A DNA stretch of 64,000 bases from Bugula neritina (taxonomy: Eukaryota; Bryozoa; Gymnolaemata; Cheilostomatida; Bugulidae): contig OZ037773.1 of the NCBI GenBank assembly GCA_964035545.1, positions 6,650,251-6,714,250 of the forward strand, in the 5' to 3' direction. The notes under the pieces were generated by a model that saw only the letters and a program-made list of their open reading frames with translations, made no database searches and had not been told where the DNA came from. Made by a program: the position numbers and the translations under genes. Positions 24,761-46,679 of this stretch are shown piece by piece (positions within the stretch are counted from its first letter, which is position 1; each line of letters starts with the position of its first letter).

Positions 24761-24764
24761 TTGG

Positions 24765-24772
24765 TATAAAAG
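24765..24772 (+). promoter_or_regulatory. TATA box of the secreted peptide gene
   Basis: TATAAAAG lies about 90 bp before the end of the 5' UTR exon (ends 24853, donor gtaagtg). A start site near 24,795 would be typically spaced. Confidence 0.65.
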
Positions 24773-25166
24773 TAAAAACAATTCCAAGTAGTTTCATTAC
24801 AGATTTGTATCCAGCTAATACAAGTTAGCACCATTTTCTTGAGTTCTTTGCAGGTAAGTGTTAAAATATAAATTTTTATTTAAATTATATAATTTATTAA
24901 TATTATTTTTTTAAATTCCGCCTTAATACTTTTAATGAAACTAATATAAGTTTATATATAAATAATGTGCGTTGAACAATATCATCTGAACAATACAGCA
25001 TTGAAGATAATTTTATAAGATTTTTGAAAATAATTTATTAGTTACACTAGGACAGAAATGTTTTGAGATATTTATTATAGGCAATGATTATTCATAATGC
25101 TATTGCTTATATTATGATTTGAACTAAATATAACTAATTTGTTGTTGTAGAAGTGAGAAAGTCAAG

Positions 25167-25733
25167 ATGAAGGCATTGTCAGCTCTGATTGCACTTTGCT
25201 TGCTCATCTCTATAAGCACAGCCTCCTTGTAGTGAGTATAAATTGTGCTAGTTATATAATATCCCAGTTCATCTTTTACAGTCTTGCATTTGCCAGACTT
25301 AATAAACATGATAATAATAAAGAAATAAAAATAATACTATTTCTATAAGTTTATTATGAGTTTTAAGATGAAATGGCAAATATTACAATAATGAACTTTT
25401 GGCAATAAAGCATTCAATTCTTCTAGACTTTGTCATATTAATTAAACCTTTTACAAATTATTTAGGTTTTTTCGTTCAAGTAACCAACAGAACCTGATGT
25501 TTCTTTTAAAGCATGGAGGTAATATATATAACATGTATGCTAGACTTCTTATACATTCTTGGCTATATATTTACAGCTATGGATCTCCTGGTCTCTATTA
25601 TGGTGGTGGACTTCAATATGGCCGAAGATTAGGAGGAATTGGGTACTTCCGAAGACGTATCTTCGGTATTCGCCGTCGTTACGGTTACGGGCTGCGATCA
25701 TCATTCAATAAGAATGGATATGGCCGTTACTAA
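25167..25733 (+). CDS. Secreted cationic Gly/Tyr/Arg-rich peptide, 73 aa
   Basis: A complete small gene. There is a TATA box at 24765, a non-coding exon ending at 24853, exon 2 from 25151 with ATG at 25167 and donor after 25231 (gtgagt), exon 3 from 25577 to 25734 with stop TAA at 25731-25733, a 3' UTR exon from 25993, and AATAAA at 26240. The coding join (phase 2) gives 73 residues. The first ~20 form a classic signal peptide (MKALSALIALCLLISISTA). The mature part is Gly-, Tyr- and Arg-rich with GYFRRRIFGIRRRYGYG. It has ten Arg, one Lys, no Asp or Glu and no Cys, so the net charge is about +11. By composition it could be an extracellular, shell or cuticle matrix protein of shematrin type, or a linear antimicrobial peptide. 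No family is firmly recognised. Confidence 0.85.
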
Positions 25734-26239
25734 GGTGAGATATCAACATACAGATCACGTGTACAATACATGATCTTACTTTCTCTGTAAACCTACAGAT
25801 ATTGCTTCCATACGTTCTTAATTATCAAAATTGCTCGGTTTAGTGCTTAAATGTTCTTTTTACAGTATTTCAACAGTCTAAACAATTTTTTTGGTAATTT
25901 ATTACCAAGCTCAATGGTTTTGAAGGAAAAGTATGTAAAACAGTAAACATGTTTGTAACTTTATTCCTCATTGCCTCATTGTGTACTTGCAGAAGCTGTA
26001 TGTGAATTCACCTACTGGACAAAGACATACCCTGTTTGCGACACATGACTCCATATGCGATATTTGTATTCATCACACCTGTTTGCTCTGTTAGTAACTC
26101 TAAAACCCTAATATTGTGAATTTAGTAATTGAATTTTAGTTTGTTAGCTTTGTTTAATGTTTTTAGTTGTTAGTTTGTTTTGGTTAAAAAATTCTAATGT
26201 TGTTAACTTTGATGCATTTCATGCATCTGCTAAGATTGC

Positions 26240-26245
26240 AATAAA
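26240..26245 (+). terminator. Polyadenylation signal AATAAA
   Basis: Lies 500 bp past the stop of the secreted peptide gene, in the 3' UTR exon that starts at 25993 after ttgcag. An A-run follows 6 bp later. Confidence 0.65.
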
Positions 26246-27410
26246 ATTCTTAAAAAAAACAACTTGAAATTATTATTTTTTAACATAGTGATGTCATTAT
26301 TATTAAACCACATAAGTTATGAAATTGAATAATTAATATTTAATGAAATTTCTGAAAGTTTGGCATTAGAAATAAAAATAATTAAAATGGGGAACTGGGT
26401 AGGCAGAACCTCAATCATGATGTGCTTTTTTCCGAGTATATAAACAGCTTTGCTATTAAGCACAATTTATACTAAAAACATGCACTTTCAAAAGCAGAGA
26501 AAAATACACTTTACCTTCATTACATCCCAAAACTCCAGTTAACAGGAAAAATAATCATAATTATCCTTTATATAAGTACCATGACTACCATTAGATCAAA
26601 ACTAGAAATAGCCAAATGAGAATTTAACTACATATGTCTAACTTTTGGAGTTTTAAAGAGGGTGCATTATTAATTCATTATTACTTCAACAGCATATCCT
26701 CGAATATGACAATATGTGGTATATCTTGAGTATTGCTAAAATATATCAAGTCATATTTATTGAAATTCAATAAACATAAAACTTCCTACATGCAATAAGA
26801 ACATAACAACACAGGCTACAAGGTCAAAGCTTTTCTTCTGTTTGCTTAAAAATCTAAAATAACTTTGCTGAAGTTCTACTTGTAGTTTCAAGTAACTAAA
26901 TTTTGCATTACATAAAAATAGTTATTCTTTGAAATTAGGAGTTGTCATCTTTAGAGTGGAAACCAAAACAGTCTCTAGGAAAAGAAAAATACTATAATCC
27001 ATATCACAAGCAGTTAATTTTTTCCTTTTAGATAAAATCTTAAGCTAGCCTACTCAATTGTGTCGAGTTCTTCGTGTGCGTGTGCTCGCGAGTGAAGTAG
27101 AATATAGGGAATTTTCATATTTTTGGCACAGACCACAAAAACAAAATCAAATTTGGCATCACGAGAAAATATTCATCAAAGGATTTCCCGTTAAAGAGGT
27201 AATTTAGGGGCAAATAAAATCGTGCAGCCATTCCCAAATGACAAATATTTAAAGAGCTATAGATGCAGCTGTTCATCATTGCATCAATTACTATTTTACA
27301 TTCTAAATGGTGCGGAAAGGTTTCTGTCTGCCAAACATAACAGTGGTATGTGAGATATCTATTCAAACTGCCATAACTTGAAATCACAACTTTTGGTGCC
27401 TACCTAAGCT

Positions 27411-28103
27411 AACAGATCAGTAATTATCTGCAGCTAACAGAATATAGTATTTATCTGCAGCTAACAGAATATAGTATTTATCTGCAGCTAACAGAATATA
27501 GTATTTATCTGCAGCTAACAGAATATAATATTCATCTGCAGCTAACAGAATATAGTATTTATCTGCAGCTAACAGAATATAATATTCATCTGCAGCTAAC
27601 AGAATATAGTATTTATCTGCAGCTAACATAATATAGTATTTATCTGCAGCTAACAGAATATAATATTCATCTGCAGCTAACAGAATATAGTATTTATCTG
27701 CAGCTAACAGAATATAGTATTTATCTGCAGCTAACAGAATATAGTATTTATCTGCAGCTAACAGAATATAATATTCATCTGCAGCTAACAGAATATAGTA
27801 TTTATCTGCAGCTAACAGAATATAATATTCATCTGCAGCTAACAGAATATAATATTCATCTGCAGCTAACAGAATATAGTATTTATCTGCAGCTAACAGA
27901 ATATAGTATTTATCTGCAGCTAACAGAATATAATATTTATCTGCAGCTAACAGAATATAGTATTTATCTGCAGCTAACAGAATATAGTATTTATCTGCAG
28001 CTAACAGAATATAGTATTTATATAAACAGCTAACAGAATATAATATTCATCTGCAGCTAACAGAATATAGTATTTATCTGCAGCTAACAGAATATAGTAT
28101 TGA
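27411..28103. repeat. 27-bp minisatellite, about 25 copies
   Basis: The unit taacagaatatagtatttat plus ctgcagc repeats every 27 bp. It is mostly two variants that differ at atagtatttat versus ataatattcat. One unit near 28,020 is altered (tataaacagc). The minus-strand frame LLAADKYYI arises from the period. Confidence 0.95.
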
Positions 28104-30018
28104 CTTGTATACAGTATCATAAGTTTGTTACATCATCCCAGGGTAAATATGGTAGAAAGTCGTAGCATAGAGTAGCTAACATAACATTGCCTACAATTCT
28201 ATAAAAAGATGTAAACATTTAAAAGGGTGAAGCCTTTGCCACACCCTACTAACTACTTCCTTATACTGAGAATCTGACAGTCTGTTGCCAAAAATATCAT
28301 ATTACTACGCTTTGCTCTCTCTGCCTTGATTTTATTATGATGACTTTGCATAATCTTACATTTCATATCCATGGCTTGCGATGCACAACTCAATTTATTC
28401 AATCACTTATTTGCTGCCTTCTTGAATTCTAAACTATGACTGGTTTGGTTTAGAGCTTTATATAGAAGTAGAAAGTTTTATGTAACTTTGGTACCAATTG
28501 GCATCTCTATTATCTCAACTGTATTTTTAATTGCAAAGTATATTACCAAGTATTAAACATACTAAAATAGCTCAGAGTTTTTCTCACCTGGTGGCTGTAT
28601 AAATGTGAGGCACTCTGACTTGATTTGAGCGAACTTTACCAGATACAGAGTCTCCCAGCAAAAGTCTGCAAAGAATCTGCCTGAACAATGGAAGCAATTC
28701 TTGCTGCTGCTACTCCTTTTGCTGCTTTCGCTAAAAGTAGCCATAGAAATTATTAATTCACATATTATATGCATTTGATAAGTTGTATTTTTTATTCAGT
28801 TCACAACTCTTAGAAACTGAAAACAAATGTTACAAAACAAACCACATTTTCAGGTAATCATCGAAATTCATTTATGTAGTAAGAATAATCTGGTGAATTT
28901 CAATGATTTTTTAGGAACCATCTATAGTTGCAGAGATTAAAACTACTGCTTATGCATATCAATTGAAGTCCATCATGTTTCATAGCATCTTTCCATTTTA
29001 AAACAAACGAATTTTTTAATTTGCAAGCACAAGCGTTGCAAGCATCAGTTTACTTTGAACAGCACTAAATTCCTAAATATTCCTATATTAAAAATAGGAG
29101 TATATTTAGTTTTAACAACAGCTAAAGTTTTCCGCTGTTGTAGATTTCACAACTAGCCATTTGTAGGAAATGATGGATGCATCCTGTTTTGTAAATATTT
29201 TCCTTTTCCACAGTGCACAGGGAATATGAAAATTCCTGATTGAAGGTGATAAAAAGGGTTGTTGTTGCCAAAGATAGTATCAATACTAGCCATTAGTTCA
29301 GCTATTGCCAATGTAACCCAATTTCGCCTATCATAACATATCATCCTTTTACAGTAAAGTTTGTATTTCAAATTGTGGGACCGTTACACATAATTTACCC
29401 TTGACCCAAATAACAAGGTAACAGATGTTTTTCTGCTAGAATAAATTAACCTGGCCGTAGTATTAGTAACATTGTAACAAATTCCTAACTTGGATTGCAT
29501 TTTCAAGTAGATTAATTTTGTGCTAACCACTTGTCACCTCATTAAGCTTAAATTGAATTCTAAAAATAGAATCAGGCTTAGTTTGGTCTAGAGTACAGTG
29601 TTGCCTATTAGCTGAGTATTGCAGGCCATTAAATAGCTAGTATAGTTAAATTTGTTTATGCTATATTTTTGCAGTGAGGGAACAACGAAACGTAGTCTAA
29701 AAATCTTTAGTAATTCTCTTAAAGTATGAAATTTACATAAGGCTTAATGTTACTTTGAGACATTTTCTTAAAATTATGAAAAGTTTAGTGAAGCTGTGGT
29801 GATAAGTGAGAAAAAATAGTTCTATCATAAACAAACAGTGGCCAGACATCTAAGAAATCCTGCAAGTTGTAATTTAATTTTCAATCTATGCTTCAACTTT
29901 AGGGAAAACTAGCTATTTGCTTTGGGAATTTTAAGTTGTATCATAAAAAACTACTGCAAGTTTTTAGTTGATGTAAAAGGTTTTTGTTAAAGCAGGCTAA
30001 GGATTTATTGAAATGAAG

Positions 30019-30140
30019 CACTGGAGCAATTATGACTGGATGCTCTTCCTAGAATGAGCATGTTAGCTAACATCACCAATGGCCTTTGTCAGGGCTCAAC
30101 CCCATGACCTCATGTTTACTAGGCAAATGCTCTAACCTCT
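30019..30140 (-). mobile_element. tRNA-derived SINE, 3'-truncated copy
   Basis: Reverse-orientation copy of the 62.3-kb element. It contains gagcaattatgactggatg, ggctcaaccccatgacctca and tttactaggcaaatgctcta, i.e. the tRNA B-box and A-box side. The tail portion is absent. Confidence 0.8.
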
Positions 30141-33100
30141 AAATTTAAAAGAAAGACATTTATATGGATTGATTTACTTTATTTAGTACACACCAGCAAA
30201 TTGACAAGCATTTATGAAAATTCACAATTTGAAGTATATTTTCACATGTTGATTTAAAATCTGTATACAAGGAAACCTACTGAGAAGGTGCCCTGCAACC
30301 ATAAAGTTCAGATTTCTGGCAAACAAATTCATACAAAATAAAATTACAGAACGAGACCAATTATCCTTGTAAGCTATTTGACTTGAATTATGCCTATTAC
30401 ATGAAACAGTTTGTGTAGTTTGTATCTCGGAGAAAATAAGAAAATAGCTGTAGTGTTTGTAGATTTGAAGATGAAGCTCACACAATCATATAAAATAGAG
30501 TATATTTCTGATAATTAAATATGGTTCACTAACAGTGGTGAAAACATTATCACCAAAATTTGTCTCTTTTGACTAAAAATTTAACAGTAACTTTAAAAAA
30601 TGTCTAATTCTGTAATTTCATCAAACAAGATGTATATTAGGAGTTAGAATTTTATCAAATAGGAATATTTCTAATGTGTACTAAATAAAGTAAAGTGACC
30701 TTGTATAATTTGAATAAACTTTTTCCATTTAAAACATGAATCACTGTTGGTTTTACCTATAAGCATCAAAGTTGCGCGTCGAACCATTTATTTGTAAATA
30801 TTTTAACAACCAGTTTATGTGTTTTCGTCTGTAAATAAGAGTTTATTAATATAAACATTAAAATTTACTTTTAGGGACTGTAGTTTAATATGTTAGCTTT
30901 TGCAAGCAGAAAAACCCCTCTATGCATAGAAATATTTCAGTGTTAACAGACCCTTGATTTTTCCAATTGAATGATGACTCGTTTACAATCAAATTAGCAA
31001 TCTTTGTAGTGCACATATTTGACAGGCTTTGGCTATTAATAACTTCATTGCATAAATTAAACATCAAAACACATTTTTTTTCTTACCTTGTGTTAACTCA
31101 TAGTAGTTTTCCTCTACAATACTTTGTAAATTTTTTAACCTTCCATTTGGATTGCACCATCGGAATATTAATATTAATTTCCATTCATGTTAACAATCTG
31201 CTCCGCCCATTCTTGCTACACAAATGAAATCTAACTTGAATGGGATTCATTCTTGTTATGTATTTATATTTAATAAAAAGTTAAAGAATGATGTTTAGCT
31301 CTAATTCAAGTCAACTATTTAAAATTAGACTATCTACCTCAAAAATTTTTCTTGGCATTCTATGCATTAGTACTACATGCTATGTTTCAAAGCTTTCACT
31401 AGCTTGCATTTAGTTGTAGTTCTGTTTTGTTGACCTACAGCTGTGTTTATAATAACATTAGTTTGAAATTTATTTTACAAATTATAGCCCAAACATTTCC
31501 AAGCTGTTGATAACAATACGCCTCAATGTACCATATTTTTAAGCAATTTCTAAACATTTTTTTTTATTTTAATCACAAGTTTTATTATTCAATGAGTAAA
31601 CAGTAAACAAGAAATAACAATTCTATTGAGTCCAACATATTTTCAAGTTACTAACTAAATTAAAATCTTTACCAAGATGCTTCTGTAAACATAAATATTT
31701 TTTTCACAAACAAGACATATAGCTTCAACAAGCAAACTATTCAATATTGTAGAATTTATTGATTTAAATTATAATTTATCTATACTTTAATTTGGGTAGG
31801 ATTTGAGTATAGTTATTGTTAGGAAAAGATAACTCTGAAACATAGAACCTATCCTCATTTTGTTTTTGATGATTATTTTTGAAACCTTTGAATAGAGATA
31901 GGCAAAGATAATAGCTTTATTTACCTCTTCAACAGAATATTATAACCTATAAGTATATATTTGAAACAGAGTAAATCTCATCACATACAACGAAGAGTGA
32001 TAGATCTGGCACTTCTAAGATTTTTGCTCTGTTATGTATCGCCTACTCTCAATAATCTCTTATGATTATATTATGTAGATGAGCAAAAAGCTACCGGTGT
32101 TGCATTGACTGCAACTCCGCTGTATGTGTGACATATATGGCAAATAATATATAATGCAATATGTGTTATATAATAGAATACATAGATAGATGTAGCAAAA
32201 TAACATATTATAGCACAATGCAATGTAGTATATGGTACTCCATGGTTTTGAAAGTGTTGGTATAAGAGAGGTAGTTGAAGCAGCAGAAAAACTTTCCAGT
32301 TCTCTTCAATTTGTTACATATATCAGCAGAAGAGTTGAATAGACCGCAAAGAGCTTTTTGAAGAGGTCTTTGAAATAATATTATGTTGAAGTGTTAAGTA
32401 TTGATATGAGTATTTATCCCCAGTTATGGTTACTCCTTTCTCAGAATATGATTATAATTATAAGGTCTGTAATAATACAATTTCAACTGATTTCAACTAA
32501 TCTTTAAAGTGTTTATACAAATGGCTGGATAAAATCAAAGAATCTATCTACTCTAAAAAAAATTTAAAGCCTACAAAGCAATAGATGAATATTTCATCTC
32601 AGGTTATAAGCAGTGAGAAGATTACTCCTTAATTAGCAAATTCGGGTGGAAGTTGAAAACTTTTTAGAGAGATATGACTAGCATAAATACTTCAAATCTA
32701 AATCAGATGGTAAAACTAAGATATTATGAAAAACTATTATAAATTTTATCTTTATGCTTGTCTGTTAGGGTTTCATCCCAATTAAACTTTTCCTACTTCG
32801 TCGATTTTTTTATTTTGGTGCAATATATATAGCAAAATACAAATATAACTGTTGTATTTACTGCTAAACATGAAATAAGCTATTAAGCCAGCTATTTGCT
32901 TTAACTCAATACTAATTTAGCTACAGTTTATTTTACTCAGAATAACAGCTGGAATAACAGAATAAAATGCACAAATGCATTTCATTGTATATCGCATGCT
33001 GCTATATTACAACTTTTTCTTATTATATTTTGTCTATCTTTTACCTTCAAGTTTAAGGTTTGTGCAAGATGGCTTCTTATAGAAGCATTATTACTGTAAG

Positions 33101-34150
33101 TGGTTTGCTGGTGGCTTCTTTGCTTTCTATTAGTATTGTGTTAAATAATAGCATAAAATACATATATTACACTAAAATCTATAAATATTGTTTAAGTGGG
33201 AAGCTTCTATGTGGGAAATATCACATAATGTCTAACTGGTAATCATCTAAGTGGGATGACACCATCTGTTAGTTATTCTTTAACTTGTTACTGAAATGAA
33301 AGAATTTGCTAGTACGATAAATGGTAAAAGATTTCCAATGTTTAGTAAAACACTAAAAAGGTCAATTAAGTTAAGTTTTTGTTATCTGCATGGCATACGC
33401 TGAATGTGAAACATAAATCTATATGAAAGACTTAATAAATTCTTGTGCTTTGTATACTAGTATGTAGAAGCACTTAGTAATTTGCCACCATCTATATATA
33501 TAATAATTTCCCTATTTGGTAAAAAATCATGTTGGTTGTTTCTAGTTTCTACTAAGTATATTTGTAATTATCTACCAAATCAATAATTTATTTTCTACTG
33601 TCATTCAAATACTCCATCAATTAAAAGCTTAAATAATATATTCTGCAAATTCTAGTTGACAAAGCATTCCTGAATTTTTCTAGGCTAATACCAACAAAAG
33701 ATTAAGGTCTAATATAAAATTTATCAATAATTCTGTGTGATATAAACATGGAAAACTGAAAAAAAATACTATTATGATTTCAATAAACCTAGCAAGGCAT
33801 TTGTGAACAAAAAACTGAATTTATAATTTGACTATATTTCTAGCTGGCTTTACACATAATTTCAATATTGGAAACAGACTGTAATAATTTATATAGAATA
33901 AAAAAATGCTCAAACAATTCCCTTTTCATTTTTAAATCTACTGAAATCTAGATATTTAATGCATGAAAGATTAAGTTACTGATTTGGATGCTTTCCTATT
34001 GGTTGCCTACCAAATAGATATGAAAAAATCAGCTGACAAATTGATTGACCTAAAAGAATGTAGATTACTATTTGGATCATTTCTAACGAATTGAAGGTCA
34101 ATCTATCAAAATCTTATTGAAGACTTGTAGCGTTTGAAGGCTCTGAAAAT

Positions 34151-44689
<10,539 letters not shown>

Positions 44690-45849
44690 TCTAGAAAATT
44701 CTGTTGGTTTTACAGAACAACTTGCAGTAATCTAAAAGCATATGAAATAATCAATTTTTATATTGCTTAAAAAATAAGCACTAGCTTTACAGCTTCCTTC
44801 CTTAAGTCTTAAAAAAATTGCCTATATTTATGCACTAAATGTACAATTTACACATCAATGGCTTTCTTTGTAAAAAATACTTAATATAAATTATAATTAG
44901 ATTAGTTAAAATAGTTACAACCTAAGAGAGTTTACGGTTAGCAAACTATTGCAAAGTGTTTATAAAAACTTACAATTTAGAATTTTCCTATGATATGTGA
45001 AAGCAAAACAAGGCAAGGCTTAAGAGGTTTAAAGAACAACCAATAATTACCCTTTGATTGCAAAATTTCTCAAATTAATAAATATTTTATGAAACAATTA
45101 GTTGTGAACAAATTTTTCAAACCAATAGTGTGATTCTGAAAATTTTAAAAATATGCAAGATTGGTAACCTACCAGGCCAGGATGAAGACTTCAACTCTTA
45201 CCAATAAGCTAGCAACATTTTGCATGATGCTATCTTCTGTAGGTATGTATGCATTTCATAAAGTAAATAAAATAGAGAAATGAGTGTTGCCTTATCTAAT
45301 GATAATAAGCTTTGAGCTTTAGCTATCTTTACTGTAGAAAAACTTAGCGATTTATTCAAAATGGAACAACAGACTGTGTTATCAGCCAACAGTGCAATAA
45401 GTAGATAAGGGGGTAGAAGTCTACATTAGTCGTCTGCAATAGTGAAGAATGCAGCATTGCAAAGTTTATAATTATAGTGACAAAAAGTGCTTCTTTATCT
45501 TCAAATTTTATTGTGATTATAATAAGACACAATTCAATTTTTTTTCAATAAAAAAGGTCTATGATAAAAAATAAACAGTTTAGTAGCATTATTTGTCGTA
45601 AAATTGTTTCACAAAATAATTTCAAAAAGAATAATTCTACGTAAATTACTGGGATTGTTACCACTACATATTTTCAAAACAAACCTGAAACACATTTAAG
45701 ACACAAATAAAGATACAAGTAAGGTTGAAAGTTGCGACTAAATGTTTCATAATAACCACCCAGTGAGGGGAATGTTAATATAACCCAGCTAGTTCTGAGG
45801 GGAATGTTAATATAACCCAGCTAGTTCTGGTCACTCCTCAACTACCACA
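44690..45849. other. Spacer between MUS81 and the GTPase gene
   Basis: Contains a candidate 5' UTR exon of the GTPase gene on the minus strand (about 45,197-45,238, acceptor ctacag, donor gtaaga), and tttatt at 45,507-45,512, an AATAAA on the minus strand that could end MUS81. A 32-bp unit (aggggaatgttaatataacc plus cagctagttctg) is tandemly duplicated at about 45,765-45,829. Confidence 0.5.
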
Positions 45850-46460
45850 CTATCTGCTCTGAATTACACCACTGAGTTCTGTATAAAGAGCTGGTATCTT
45901 GGTTCCTTGCCTCTTTGATGCTGAGCCTCAAGTAAATTGCACATTGTAGCGCCACATCTCTTCATGACAAAGGCTCCGACGTGTAAAACAAAGTGTAGAC
46001 ATTTCTACTCAATACATCCCCAAACCTTCTACAAATGTTGAAATCACACATGTTTACCAGATGAAACAGACATTTTACTATAGAATTCTTTCCATGATTG
46101 GCCACCAACGAAGACTTTGAGAATTGTTTTCCGGCAAACTAAAGTTTTGATACCGAAGAACTGCATTAGATTTGGAAAAAATTACATGAATTGACTGTTT
46201 TAGATGCTGTTTGAGTGATTGATACAAAAAGTTGATTCGTTGAAGCTAAACAGATATTATTTCAAATTTGGATTTATATAAATCACTTTGTTTCGTTGAT
46301 TAAAAATAATTTACAAAATCCTGTACGAAATTGAGTTTACCTGCCAGCAGCACCTGACTTTATGGAGCTCAGCAGTTTCACTCTCTCTGCTTCTGAACGA
46401 GCGTTTCTGTAGGCTTCTACCAATCTAAAACAGTAGTAGTAGTAGTAGTAGTAGTAGAAT

Positions 46461-46501
<41 letters not shown>

Positions 46502-46540
46502 CTAGTAGTAGTAGAAGTAGTAGTAGTAGTAGTAGTAGTC

Positions 46541-46576
<36 letters not shown>

Positions 46577-46577
46577 C

Positions 46578-46631
<54 letters not shown>

Positions 46632-46632
46632 C

Positions 46633-46679
<47 letters not shown>

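Larger units (their letters stand above)
26263..34150. other. Intergenic, no gene found
   Basis: AT-rich. It holds the 27-bp array at 27,411-28,103 and a SINE copy at 30,019-30,140. A short frame at 33,069 begins MASYRSIITVSGLLVASLLS, which looks like a signal peptide, but it has no supporting exon chain. I see no other coding signal. Confidence 0.55.

Noticed and set aside
27417-28103. LLAADKYYI repeat frame and a possible CRISPR-like array
   Set aside because: Units are directly adjacent with no unique spacers, and the genome is eukaryotic. It is a plain minisatellite.
28562-28790. Plus-strand TATAAAT followed by a short Ala-rich frame (MEAILAAATPFAAFAK)
   Set aside because: Only 23 codons, with no splice context or polyA signal. 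Probably chance.
27115-29371. 72-90-codon minus-strand frames that might be retroelement fragments
   Set aside because: No reverse transcriptase, integrase or transposase motif is seen, and no related copies occur in the window.
33060-33242. Possible secreted peptide starting MASYRSIITVSGLL
   Set aside because: It has a hydrophobic start, but no TATA box, no second exon and a poor C-terminal part. Not enough to call a gene.
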